Positions 23,489 through 36,125 of a stretch of 64,000 nucleotides of DNA are shown in pieces. Each line of letters opens with the position of its first letter. The stretch's first letter is position 1. The translations under genes were made by a program, and so were the position numbers. The stretch lies in contig VZSE01009355.1 of NCBI GenBank assembly GCA_013398275.1, positions 248,001 through 312,000 on the forward strand, in the 5' to 3' direction. The notes beneath the pieces were generated by a model. That model made no database searches. It was not told the origin of the DNA and saw only the letters and a list, made by a program, of their open reading frames with translations. This stretch comes from Promerops cafer. Taxonomy: Eukaryota; Chordata; Aves; Passeriformes; Nectariniidae.

Positions 23489-26400
23489 CTGTGGGGGGAA
23501 AAAGCAAACCAGAGAACTGAATCTGTAAGTATATAAAAATCCCTGAATCCCCAAACACATACAAAAAAAACCAAACCAAACTTCAAACTTTGGGCTTATA
23601 TTATTTTTTCTCTTGTACCTCTAATTTGTACCAAAGCCACTAGGTCTGTCACTGAGTCCTGGTTTCCAGAGATATTCAATTCCACAAAGCAAAAGCAGTA
23701 TAAATTACTTTGCTAGTTATAGGGATATTAACATACACGAGTGTATAAGTTACACAGTTATGCAACTAAAATAACAAAACATTCATATTCTCAATTGAGG
23801 AATGCTGAAAGCATAGTACAAAGACTTTCAACAGGAAGAAAACACAGCATCCTTTACCTGTAGTCCACAAGCCTTCTTTTCTGTGGTAAGATTGTTGATA
23901 TGTTTGAGGTAAACACAAAACTAAATACATTTTTGAATAAGGTATTAAGTGAATTATGTGCAAAATAAAGGCACGTTTTTGCTAAGAATTCACTATATAT
24001 GTTCTGTATTTCAAGATTTCTTGGTTTAAATATTTTCAGTATTAATTACTCTGTTCCCAGATTTATTTTTAATTTCTGTGGAAATTTTCTGGCAGCAGCA
24101 AAGACAGGTATAAGACAGAGGCATTTCAAACTGATGGTAGGATCCTTTCTTAAAGATTTTATATGGGTGAAACTATTGTGTTTCTCTGCTCATCCTGAGC
24201 TGTCCTTAATGTGAGAGAAGATAATTTTATGATTAAATTTATCATTCTTGGCTGAACTTCTGTGGCACAAAAAAAGTGTGTAATAACAAGGAGATCCAGA
24301 GCCCTGGCTTAAGGACTTCATTAAAAATACTGCTGTACTTGTACAGTTTTGTTTCAGCCACAGATTGAGTGTTCTGTTTGCTTTGCTGTTGTTTTGGGTT
24401 TTTTTCTTTTCTTAAAAAAGCAGCATGATTATTTTAGCACTAAATGAATAGAAAAAGCCTAATGTGCTTTAGCCACTGCCTGGCTTCTTTGTGATACTTT
24501 CAACCACATTTTCATAAAAGATCAGTGCACAGCCTGATGAGCCCTAAGGCATAAACCACCTATATGTATAAAAAAGCTTAATTAAACCTTCAAACAATTT
24601 GTAGGTGATCCCATGCACTGAATAGATCCACAAGACAAAAGCTCAGGGCAGCAGGAATATCAAATGACAGCAGTGCAAACTTTTCATTTGAGGAAGAAAA
24701 ATCCTAAACTCTGCCTTACAGAGAACCCCCCCAGGGATGAGCTCAGCGCCTGGATGAACATTTGCACACCATATATGGTCCCAGCAGCTCCCTCAGACAT
24801 CCTATACCATAGCTGTAGAGGCATGTGTAGAATTTGTGAGGCCGCTTGTTGGGTGTGCTGCATGAGAAATACATTCCGCCAGAATAGGTGCATTAGTAAC
24901 AGAGAAAACTCCCCCAACCCCAAAAAATGAAACACTCAGTGGTGGGTTGTTACACCAAAACTGGGCAGCTGGAACATTGCAGGTGGAGGAGGAGTTGAGC
25001 TAAGGGTGGAATGGGCCTTAGCTCTCTGAAGGAGCTGCAGCCTTTGCAAGGGACAGACACGAGTAGTTTTGATTTTGTCCCTGTTTCACTGGTTATTCCT
25101 TGGCCTCAGTGAATTCCTCCCTGTGAGGGTGCTGAGGCCCTGGCACAGGCTGCCCAGAACAGCTGTGGCTGCTTCATCCATGGAGGTGTCCAAGGCCAGG
25201 CTGGCTGGGGCTCAGAGCAATCTGGTCTCATAGAAGGTGTCCCTGCCTATGGCAGGGGCTTGGAACAAGGTGAGCTTTAAGGTCCCTTCCAACCAAAACC
25301 ATTCTGTGATTCTGAGTTACAAGTGAGCTGTAAATTTTGTCTGGCACCACATGATTACTGAAGATGATCTATTCTTCCTGGGAATAGCAGGATACCATCT
25401 GCACTTTGGCTGGTCTCATCTGTGACAAAGGGGCATCAGTGCCCCACTCTGCTGGGCCCACAGGAGTCCTGCTCCATCCTGTTCGAGCTCTCTGTATTGA
25501 TAACAACAAAACTCCTACTCTTTTCCTCCAGGCACTGATTGAGGAGGTACTGAGGCATATGCATAACTGTGATCCCATGATTAACACAATTGCTATCAGT
25601 ACTATTCTTGTGCTTACAGATGTAATTTCTCACCTGAACAGAGATTCAAGTGTACTTGGGGTTAGAATAGAAACTTATGCTGTCAAGAGCTACTCCTTGA
25701 GCCCAACAAGTGTGTTCTTCAGCTTGTGGATTAAGTGCAGAGTGAAAAGAGAATTGAGTATGTTTTTCTCCTCTCAGCAAAATGAGAGTTCACAAGTTAA
25801 GCAACCTTTATCAGCATGTGTGAATTGTAATTTTTTAAAACATTCTGATTACATTTGGCATCTGAACCTAGCGCTGGAGAAAGCTGCCTGAGTGAACTTT
25901 CTAACTCATGTAATTTGTAGCACTAGAGATTATTCTGTCTGGATCCTTCTTAAACAAAACATCTGATGGCTGATTAGGAATGCTGCTCTAATAAAGATAG
26001 GATTAGAATTAAATGCAAAGTGACAGGGAGACAATAATCAGCAAGTAAGAAATTGTTGTTTCTTTCACAGTTCAGCCTGGTGCACATTTCAAAGGGAGAG
26101 ATTTTCCTCCTGTACTTCCCAAAGAGAAGCCACGGCAGTGCCTAGCACTTCCCAGCTCCTGCCTAGAAGCTGCTGGAGAAGTCTCATCTTCATCTTTTCC
26201 TACTCTTCCCACACAGCTGCGTCATTCCTTAACATTTGTGCCCTTTCTTACCTGGGCAGATGCAGTGAACAGAATTGATCAGGTCACACACAGTTAGTGG
26301 CCTGTCACTTATGTGAAAGCTGAAAATCTGGGTACAATTTTGGCCTGAACAGTGGGCCTGAGCTCATTTATGCCACTAGAACAGAGTCCATTTGTGTAAC

Positions 26401-27233
26401 CCTGTTAGAATCTGCCCAAAGCCTGGTACAAAACAGAAATAAAGAAACTAATTAACCCACCAAAGTGGCAATTTGTGAAAATGAATTGCTTTGTCTTCAT
26501 TTCTTTCAAATACTTTAGGAATTTAAACTAATAGGACCATACTTCCAAAATTCAAGATTGGACCTCTAACAACTGCAAAACTGCCATTTGTAATGTTCTT
26601 CAAAAATAGGACTGAAAGAGATGTTTTCATTTGTGGATTTAGAAGTGTTCTGAGAAATTGAGAAGAAACAGAAGTCTTAAGAGTAATTTCATGTAAAGGC
26701 ACCATCAGTCAACATACTTGGTCTAATTTATATAATAAAACAAAGCCCCAGCCTAAACCCCTATGAGTAAACATCTTTAGCCTAATGTATATAACAAATC
26801 AATAGTTTAGGCCTAAACCTCTGTAGTAGCCAAAGGAATGACTTCCCTTCAAAATAAATAAATAGCCAGGCTTGCAACAATATTTTGACGTTTAAAATAA
26901 ATTTTTAAAGTCCAACCACTAACTGCAATACAAATCATTAATAAAAAGTCCAGCCTAGACATACCCCTAAAATGGAACCAAAAAATAATTTGACCAGTAA
27001 GGAAATGGTTAAAATTTTCATCAGGGAAACAACATCAGTGTAACTTTGTCAGAACCATCAGCATTTTTTAAACAACCCACTGACTTTCTGCAGCTCTTAG
27101 CCTTAAGAGGCACCTTCACAGGCCTGAATGTTTTCACTGGCCCTGTCCAGGAGGAAATACTCTTCCTGGACCCTCCTTGCACCCACTGGTGTCAATACAT
27201 GGATTAATGAGGACAGTGACGAGGCAGTTTTAC
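23489..27233 (-). other. ANO2 intron, about 3.7 kb
   Basis: This GT-AG intron lies between the TM4 exon and the TM5 exon. It contains one CR1 tail (about 25103-25316). A 161-codon plus-strand open frame at 25406-25891 has no recognisable motif and is probably chance. Confidence 0.87.
25103..25316 (+). mobile_element. CR1 LINE 3' end
   Basis: It runs from 'attcctccctgtgagggtgc' to 'ccattctgtgattctgag', with the ORF2 end and 3' UTR of CR1. Confidence 0.93.
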
Positions 27234-27435
27234 CAATTTCTGTCAGCCATTTGGCCACAGCTCCATAAATTTCATCAAGGATGAGGACCACCACGAGGTT
27301 AATGATGACAGCAGTGGCAGTCACAGTCACTCGAACGTTGGACCTGGTTGTCTCGTTTGTGCTGAAGGACAAGGCCGCTGCTGTCGTGATTCGGTACACG
27401 ATGACACCAAACACTGCTGAAAACGCCAGCATGAT
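27234..27435 (-). CDS. ANO2: ANO2 exon: TM3, TM3-TM4 loop and TM4
   Basis: This 202-base exon (67 codons plus 1 base) has acceptor 'tttgcag' and donor 'gtaaaa'. It starts in phase 0 and ends in phase 1. Residues 1-23 (IMLAFSAVFGVIVYRITTAA...) complete TM3. Residues 24-33 are a short external loop carrying an N-E-T glycosylation sequon (residues 27-29). Residues 34-61 (RVTVTATAVIINLVVVLILD...) are TM4, a pore-lining helix in TMEM16 channels. The exon ends AKWLTEI plus the first base of a Glu codon. The Glu in LTEIE stands where I recall Lys (LTKIE) in human ANO1 and ANO2. The reading frame stays open on both sides, but the splice sites and homology fix the borders. Confidence 0.96.
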
Positions 27436-30400
27436 CTGCAAACAAATGAACACACGGATTGGTTCAGCTTGGAAACAGAAGCTTTGGCTGGGAGCTTGGG
27501 TGTTTTCCATGAATTTGCATCGCGGGGCTGTTTCTTAGTGCAAAGTGATAATATGCAGGTGATGGAATTAAAAAGCAAAAATCCAAAGCTCTCCAACAAA
27601 CAGGGACATAAATAAGAAATGAGGAAATGGGTGCACGACTCCAAACTGGCACAACAATTCAACTGACACAAGATGCTCAGAGGGCTGAATGCTCAGATAC
27701 TTCACAGTACCACTCCTGTGAAGACAGCCTGAGAGAGAGATTGTCCAGCCTGGAAAAGAAAAGGCTCCAGGGAGATCTTATACCACCTTTCAGTATCTAA
27801 AGGAGGCTTATAAAAAAAGAGGGAACTGCCCACTACATGGGCAGGTAGTGGTAGGAAAAGGGAGGATGGTTTTAAACCAAAAGAGGACATTTTTTTGCTA
27901 GATATTAGAAAGAAATTCTTCCCTGTGAGGGTGGTGAGGCCCTGGCACAGGTTGCCCAGAGAAGCTGTGGCTGCCCCATCCCTGGAAGTGTCCAAGGCCG
28001 GGCTGGATGGGGCCCTGAGTGTCCTGATCCTGAGTGACCCTGAGTGGCATCCCTGCCCCTGGCAGGGAGTTAGATAGCCTTTAAGGTCACTTTCATCCCA
28101 AACCAATCTGTGATTCTTTTATACTGATTCCAGGGATTCCTGCAGATGGGTATGTCCGTTCTGATTAAAGCTACACACATCATTCATGCAGTGAAATCTG
28201 GGCATCTTGGGTTCAAAAGCAGGAATTAAGCAAGGTCTTTTATCTGGCAATAGATTCAGATGGGTTGGACTGAAGGGCCTATATTTACGTGCAGTCAGGT
28301 AAATGGGCTTTACTGGCTCAAACAGCTTCACCTGTTCATGGCAGAAGTGCCAACTTACAAATTAAAAAATAAAAATTTCCCCTGTTATTGTTCCTTTAAG
28401 ACTGACCTAAGCAGGGCTATTAGGGCTTCACTTTACATTTGTGTCCTAGAAATCACTTGGTGTCCCTGGCATCCTTCGTGGGCTGGCTTTGACCCATGAA
28501 ATGAGGAAAGTTGGCCCTGCTACTTAAGGTCAAGTTCCCACAAGAAGAATTTGAATTTCACAGGGTTGTGGTATTCTGGTTTAAAAAAAAAAAAAAAAAT
28601 CTAAATCAATCCACATTGAAAAAAAATCAATAAAACAATAATAAAAAATAGTAAATTTTCATCATTACAGCACAAAAAGGGAAGAAAGTACATTTTTTCC
28701 TTTAATTTTTGCCTTTAGCAAGAATTCCAGTGTACATTCATTATTTTAGGTAAAACATCTTGAGATCCTCAGATGAAAGAGACTACCTCAATGTGAAAGA
28801 TTAGACTACTGCAATTATTAAAATGGGCCTAAGGGCCCAGATTCAAAACATGGGTTTAAGGAAATTTAACAGTTCATTTTAATGATCCAGCAATAGTTTA
28901 TTGAATTCCTGTATGCAGAGGAAGGTTGTTGCTCGAAAAGGAGCTATTGCAAAAGAACCACAACAAGAATCAGAGTTAAATTATTAAAGGTTGAAGGTGA
29001 AAACTGGGCACATTTTGCTTTTATGAAGAACTAGCAAACATACTAAGAATTAATTATTTGGATGAACTCCTGGAGATTTCAGATGAAATTGTCAAATATG
29101 TTTTGTCAGCAAATAGTAATAGTTAGACCTAATAAAACATCTAATTTTACTTTTTAAAGAACTGTTTCATTAATTTTAAATGAAATGTAGGTGAATTATA
29201 AAAGCCTGAACCTGAAACAGTTTAAATGAAAACTTTTCAAATTACATAAAATATTATTTCCTTTGGTTTTGTAGTTTTCATTGTGTCAAGAAAACATTTC
29301 TAGTTTTTATATCTATGTTTCTTTTGACTTACCTACCAAATGAACAGACAAAAAAGAAAATCACATTCATGCTGAACTACCTTGCTGTGACAGAAAGGGT
29401 GCAGGAACACAAGGACCATAACTTTTTCCTTGCTTCCCCATTACAATCACTAGAGTAGAGAGTAAAATCCCTAATAATGGAAGAAAAAAATACAGAACCA
29501 CCTGGTATTGATTTACTTCACCTTCCACCTCTACAGACACCTTAAGCTTGTTTCTTTTTCTTAATCTGAGTCACAGATTCCTTCTTCTTAATCATCTTCC
29601 TAATACTCTCTTCCTGTTTCTTTTCCCTGTGGATTTCTTTGCAATTTTTTCACTATGGTGGTGGACAAGGAAAATCAGCAATTGGATGTCTTGTTCTGGA
29701 GCTGATGAGACCCCTGGGCCTCCACACACACCTCTCCCCATCACGAATTCCCACTTAGGAATGATATTTAAGAGTACAGGAAGAAGAGTTGAGGACAGTC
29801 CTCACCAAACAGAGAAAGAGGAAATTTCAGATCATGAAAGTTCAATAGCAAACTCTTGAACCTGACCAAAGGATTTTATGGATCCCTTGCCCTGAGGAAT
29901 GTTACTGGAGGATGAGAGAGTAGCAACCTTCTCAACCATGCCATAGCAAGGTATACAAAGTAACTGGGGAAAAAACAAAAAAACAAAACCAAAAAAAAAG
30001 GTTGTATTTGTTTAAAGAACAAAAATATTTGCTTTGCAAAAGCATTAGGGCTTCAGAAACTCTCAGTTGCTCAGCTGTTTTTAAACATCTGCTTAGACAC
30101 AGATGGAAAACCACTCCTTTAGGAGTCTTCATTATCTGTGCATCCAGCAAGAAGAGAAAATTGAGGAGGGCCTGTAGGACTGCACAGTGACTGTGAGCAT
30201 AGTTCTCACTCCCCAGACAGTCACTGAGGGGGAATGGTTCCTGTATCTTCACAGCATTCCTGTGCTCATTCATCCTATCTCATTCCTGAAAATACCTCTT
30301 CTGCCCAAATTCCTGATCAGGCAGGCCACCATTTCTTCAGATGCCCACTTTGGGGTTTGTTGTCATTGCCAACATTCCCTCTGGCCATTCTTCCCCCCTG

Positions 30401-33394
30401 TTATGGCAGTTTCTTCCCTGAATTGCTGAATTAGTCTGTCCAGGACTGAACTGCTTAGAAACAGATGTGAAAATTGGCTGCAGAAAAGGTCACCTACTGA
30501 GCCTGGTATGAATGAAGACAAACAGGAAAGCAAACTAGATCTGAGAAGGAAGCTATAAAACCCTGTGGGCTAGGCTGCTACCTCCATCCAAGTAGGATAA
30601 CAATTTAATGTCCAGATAGTTCTCTGGCTCCCAGTAGGGCTATTCTAGAGTCAAGTATTACGCCATGTGAGCGAGAATAGGGTGAAAGAGGCTGAACTCT
30701 TCTGCCATGACACAAATTGATTTTCTTCCTTCCTCTGGCTGAGCCAAACAAAGAAAAGCCCCAGTGATGCATTGCTCGTTGCCACCCTGCTCTCTTCCAA
30801 CACTACCAGCATCTTCATCACCAACTCAGAAATCTCTGCCACAACATGTGCCTTCTAAATACAGGGTTTATAAATTGTGACGTGTTATTGTTAATCACAC
30901 TCAAGAAAAACTTTTTGATGCCCAGCTGAGCCCAGATCTCCTGCTACCATTGATCTCACTCTGCAAAAATAAGACTTGTGAACTTCTGTCCTACAATCCC
31001 TGCAAAATACATTGCTTAAATCAGACTTGGATCTTCTGCCCCCTCTGCAGTCCAGTGAGACTTTGTGTACAACAAAAGGACTGTGATCAGATTTTAAAGC
31101 ATCCATATATGTGTGAATTAATCCTTAGAATTGTTTGGTGATGTAAGACTGGGCAAGAGAAGCGAACATAATGTTTTTTTCAACCTGCATTTTGAACAAA
31201 ACAAACAGCATGCCTAGCTTAATACAGACAGAGGAAAAGCCAAAAAGAAAGGAAAAGACCACGGCACAATTATTGAAAGAGGATTCACAAAAGTGAAATA
31301 CACAACAGAAGTATGAAAATTAAGGGAAAAGAAATTACAAAAAAAAAAAAAAAAGGAATGATTTTACACTAAGAATACCATTACCATCTTCAAGAATCAC
31401 CAGGGAAAGTATGGGATGTAAAACTCAGGGAAGGAGGGACAGAACAAAACAAAATCACTCTATAGCAACATAGAAATCTTCATGGAAAACACCTATAGAT
31501 TTGGAACACCAGACCCTTTTGCCCTGGAAAAGGTAGCATTAAAAATTCAACAATCACTTCTGCAGCACTAGCAATTGCTATGCACTTGTGTGCAGGTCTG
31601 TGTCTGAGTCATGTACCCCTGCACACACACATAAATTCAAGATTTTATTATTTATTTTATACGTAGGCCTTATAGTTAAAATAATTAATCTGTGTGCATA
31701 ATAATAATAGAGGTTAACAAGACCAATAAGGTTTCTCAGTACAATTCTATTTCACAGACTGACAACAAAACTTCAGTCTAATCCTTCCAATTCCTGTTTA
31801 ACTAATCTAGCAAGAAAAAGAGAAACATCCCATACAGTAAAGAGCAGATTCAGTATCCATGTAGGACAGCAGAGCGTGCTCTCCCTCATCAAGAGTTGGC
31901 TTGAATTTCATGCACGGTTTGCAAGTTGTCTCCTGTACGTACTTACATATAAATAATACTCAAAATATTGCAAAAATAAAATCATTGTGTCATCTTTTCC
32001 AGATGGTGAAAGTAAGCCTAGTTCCACTAGTCACGAACAGAAGTTGAAGAATTGGAGCTCTGCATTTTACATCTCACAAACTGTAGGTAATAACCCTTTA
32101 TAAATCTCTCTGAGATTGTTACAGTAAGCAGGGAGGGTAATACCTAGGCTATGAGTCAGGAAAGCACTTTAAGCTCATGCTTAGGGGAGATTTAAACATG
32201 TGGTGAAAGTCAAGAGCACATGTAAGCACCTCATCTGCAAAAGAATGACTTGTAAAAGCTAAATCAGGACTGTGTGCTTAGTCAGACTCAGTGTGGTCTG
32301 CTCTAAGTGAAGTCATGACTGATGCCACTTAGAGGTTCTGTCTAAAAAGCAAATACTGGGTATGGCCTGAGGATGGTAAACTCAAAATGCTGCAAGTACA
32401 TCCATATATGACACATCTAAAATGTAAAGAAAATATTCTGAATATGCAATGCACACATCTTCATAAATATATAAATATCTCTATAAGGATGTAGACATTA
32501 ACTTCAAGATGAGCATTTGATTGTCAGCAAAAGAAATGAAATCTTCACAGGACATCTGCTGCAGTATATGCCAATGTGAGTAAATTAGAAATACACTTAT
32601 GCATCTTAAAATAATTTAGGCCCCGAGTGAGTTTCCCTAGTTATGTGCTGCAATGGTGTAAACAGGCCTATTTCATTGCCAGTTTATAGTGGCTGTAGAT
32701 ATGAACAGAAGCTTTCAGTCAGCAATTACCATAACCAGAGGGATAATGGGATCCTTTACCATGTAATTTAGGGATTGTTAGCCAGGCCTTTATTTTGCTG
32801 TTTACAAAGTCCAGCAGCTTCATGATGTGTATGTTTGGCTCGAAATTTGACTTTTGACTAGGACAATGGTGACCCCACTTTAGAGACTGACCTGCATACC
32901 TAATTCTTGTTCCCAAGGGAGGACTGTGTGCCATGATCTTCGTCAACTACTGTACAGTCCATCCCTGAATGTGTCTTTGATAAATATTTCTCAGCAACTG
33001 ATTTATTTCACCTGGATGTCACCTGTTCCGAGGCTCAACCTTTCCGAATGGCACTGTGACCAACATATGCAATACTGTGCTCACAAAAAAATATCAGAGT
33101 TATCCCTTCATTGGATAACAAAGATGGAGCAGAAACCCTGGGAGAGAGGCAAAATTTGTGTAATAATTGCTGGCATTACAGCAAGTCAGCCCTTCCACAA
33201 GCAGCCTTTGGAAAAAGAGAATAAACCTGGAGGAAGGCATTAAGCTCCACAAACCTTCCTAGTATTTCTCTCAAACTGACTTTACCTTCAGATTTTTAAT
33301 ATATTTGAGAACAGCAATTCAAGAGTTTCCTTCTAGATGCTCATGGCAAAGTTTCTCACACCTAATAAACAAGCAGAAATGCAGATTATGTTAC
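27436..33394 (-). other. ANO2 intron, about 6.0 kb
   Basis: This GT-AG intron lies between the pre-TM3 exon and the TM3-TM4 exon. It contains a CR1 tail (about 27725-28120) and A-runs near 28581-28597 and 31339-31354. Nothing else was recognised. Confidence 0.86.
27725..28120 (+). mobile_element. CR1 LINE, 5'-truncated 3' end
   Basis: It runs from 'gagagattgtccagcctgga' through 'agatattagaaagaaattct' to 'aaccaatctgtgattctttt'. It holds a short direct duplication, 'tcctgatcctgagtgaccct', in the 3' part. Confidence 0.93.
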
Positions 33395-33469
33395 CATAAA
33401 TAAAATCAGTCCGAAGTTTGCTGCATATCCAGGCATGCGGTCACTCCATGTCAGCTTCTCCTTTTCATT
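33395..33469 (-). CDS. ANO2: ANO2 exon: pre-TM3 cytosolic segment and start of TM3
   Basis: This 75-base exon (25 codons, phase 0 at both ends) has acceptor 'cctccag' just right of 33469 and donor 'gtaaca' after 33395. It reads NEKEKLTWSDRMPGY followed by AANFGLILFM. The K-LTW-DR-PGY motif is the conserved anoctamin stretch just before TM3, and the last ten residues begin the helix. It is the most upstream exon I can recognise. The intron before it is at least 30.5 kb. The first residues (NEKE) lie in the variable acidic linker, so similarity there is weak while the rest is clear. Confidence 0.93.
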
Positions 33470-35705
33470 CTGGAGGCAAAACACATAAACAAAATAACAG
33501 ACATGATGGATCTGTACAATAGGAAATATTAGAATTAATAGGATTTGTTATTGAGAGCCTTTCTCAATTCCCCTGCTGTGATTTTCAAGTATATTATGTG
33601 ATTCAGAACACTGATATTTTGAAGTAGATTTTAATTCAAGATAAAGGAGGGGAAGAGTAAATAAGATGTAGAAAATGTCTGCAAAAATCAGAAAATATCC
33701 TATTCAACTATGATTTTAGTATTTGAAAACATGTATTCAACTCTTACTAAAGTTCATATCAGGAGAAATCCTTGAGATTGACCTTAATTAGCATTTAGGC
33801 AAAACAAGTTTCAAGCCTTTATTCTGAACTGCTTCTTGTAAAACTACAGAAGAACAGTGCTTGAGACAGAAACCATGATAAGAATGCTGACTACCATTGA
33901 ACCCAGATTTTTTTTTCTAATGGTCACAGGCACCAAATATGACCCCTCAGATAATTCTTGCAAGACACCCCAATCCTTCCCCTGGTACTCATTTTATAGC
34001 AGAGGGAAACTACAAAAGCAAGGCCCCTCTGATTTCTGCTGCCAGCCTTGTTTTCTTCACGCATAAACAGCATCTCCCTCTTCCCTGAATAATTTAAAGC
34101 AACTGTGATCAGTGAAATCTAGTACGCTTTTCCCCTCCCTACACAAACTCAACTCCAGCCCCAGCTGCACATACATCTAAAGACGACATTTGAAGATGGA
34201 TTTATGTGAGAAATATGATTCCCTCCTCTCAAAATAGGTTTCTTAGAATAATAATAAGGTCGCTGCTTTGTTTAAGTTAAACTAAAACTATATAATCAAA
34301 TTAACTAAGGACACAAAGCCAGCTGCTGTTGGTATTTCTGTGAAGTACCACTGCTGCCCCATGGACCGGTACTACCCTTACACTGGAGTTAGCCCAGAGT
34401 GATTCTGAATTCAAATGAATTTAAATCAGATTAGAACTCAGGTCAAAGGTTTCCAATAAACCATTTCTAAGGCACAATTGCCCTCGGAAATCTGGGAGCA
34501 TTGTGCCTTTGTAAGAAGCTTTCCAAAGCAGAATGAGGAATGCAGTACGTAAGTGCAGAAATGCAGCCGTGGATTTTCTAACCAGAGTGTGGAATTAGAC
34601 CTAGGACACAGTCCTGCCTACACATCCATTGCCATGGTGGTGGTGCCTCAGATGCTGTGGGAAGGAGCATTACTCAGCAGCCTCTCTTGTGACCTCATCT
34701 CCTTTGGGACAGTCCTGGCAGCACTGGGGCACAGCAAACCCAACCAGAAGCACCAATAATTTGGCCCAGCGTACACAGCACAAAAATACTCTTTACAGTT
34801 CAGACACAGAGTCCAGCACGTAGCTGGAAGGCTGCTTGCAAAAGCATTCCTGTGAATGCACACATGCATTTCATTGCATTTTGGCTGTTACCACTCAGCA
34901 ATTCTACAGGACATAAAGAAGTTCTGAGGGATTATACTCCCAGAAGGCCTGAAGGACACCACATTTTACAGTTTCACTAGGGTCTGTATGGGGCTGTGGC
35001 TTGTGTGGGGGTATGCTTTGTACTTGTGCTTAAACACAGGGCTGATAATACAGAGTGGTTTGTTCCTGCTGAGCAGACCTTACACTGAGACAAGGCCTTT
35101 CCTGCTTTTCTGCTGCCACACTGCTAAAGGAATTTAAGAGGAGACACAGCCAGGACAGGTGACCCCAACTGACCAAAGGGACATTCCAAACCTTATGGCA
35201 TCATGATCAGTGTATAAAGTGAGGAGAAGAAGGAGGAAAGGAGGGATGTTTGGAGTAATGATGTCTGTCTTCCTGAGAAACTGTTGAGTGTGATGGGACC
35301 CTGCTCTCCTGGGGATGGCTGAACACCTGCCCATCCATGGCAAGCAGGGAATTAATTCCTTGCTTTTCTTTGCTATAAAGCTGCCAAAAATCCCAGCCAG
35401 GGATTTTCTACCTTTTACTCTTCCCATTCTCCCCCTGATCCTGCTGTTGGGGAGTGAGTGGTTGCTGGCTGGGGTTACACCAGTATGGTCAGCAGGCCAT
35501 CTTCTCAGCTTGCTCTTCCATGCATGTGCTTCCTTGAACCTTATTTTTCCATGAGCTTGCCATGGTCTGTAGCACTCAGCCAAACGGAGATCTGAACAAT
35601 GTGAGGAGTTGCTAAGCCAACATGAGAAAAAAGGCAATGTTGGATGAAGAAACTAAGTTACTTAACATACACTGCCAAAAACAAATTAGGATATTTAACT
35701 CAATA

Positions 35706-35850
35706 TCCCAGATCTCCCAGTTCATACCAGTCTATCCCAGTCCATCCCAGAAGTTTCAGCTCCTCCTAGTCTCTCCCAGAGCTCCTAGTTCATCTCAGTT
35801 TTTCCCAGTACATCCTCGTCCATCCCAGAGCTCCCCGTCCATCCAGGCAG
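35706..35850. repeat. Degenerate minisatellite, TCCCAG(T)-CCAT type
   Basis: This is roughly 145 bases of imperfect units of about 10 bases around 'tcccagtccatcccag', with variants such as 'tctatcccag', 'tctctcccag', 'catctcag' and 'tcgtccatcccag'. It lies directly before a CR1 body. Similar repeats are frequent in songbird genomes, so it could serve as a lineage hint. Confidence 0.75.
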
Positions 35851-35872
35851 CGGAAACCTACCTTCTTGACCA

Positions 35873-36125
35873 GAGACAGGACTCAAGGAAATGGGATGAA
35901 GCTGAGTTAGGGAAGGTTTAGGGTGGATAACAGGAAAAGGTTCTTCCCCCAGAGGGTAGTTGGGCACTGAACAGGGAATTCCCATTTCCCCAGGGAATGG
36001 TCACAGTCCCAAGGCTGCCAGAGCTCCAGGAGCATTTGGACAACGCTCTGAGGCACAGGGTGGGATTGTTGGGGGATCCTGTGCAGGGCCAGGAGCTGGG
36101 CTGGATGATCCTCTATCTGGAGCAG
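35873..36125 (+). mobile_element. CR1 LINE body of a different subfamily, lacking the tail
   Basis: 'gacaggactcaaggaaatgg', 'ggaaaaggttcttcccccag', 'agcatttggacaacgctctg' and 'gtgcagggccaggagctggg' follow the order of the CR1 subfamily that normally ends 'ccttccaactcaggatattc'. That end is missing here, although the same type of tail is seen at bases 1-39. Confidence 0.82.

Noticed and set aside
25406..25891. 161-codon plus-strand open frame
   Set aside because: No motif, no splice context and no similarity to a known family; partly next to a CR1 tail.
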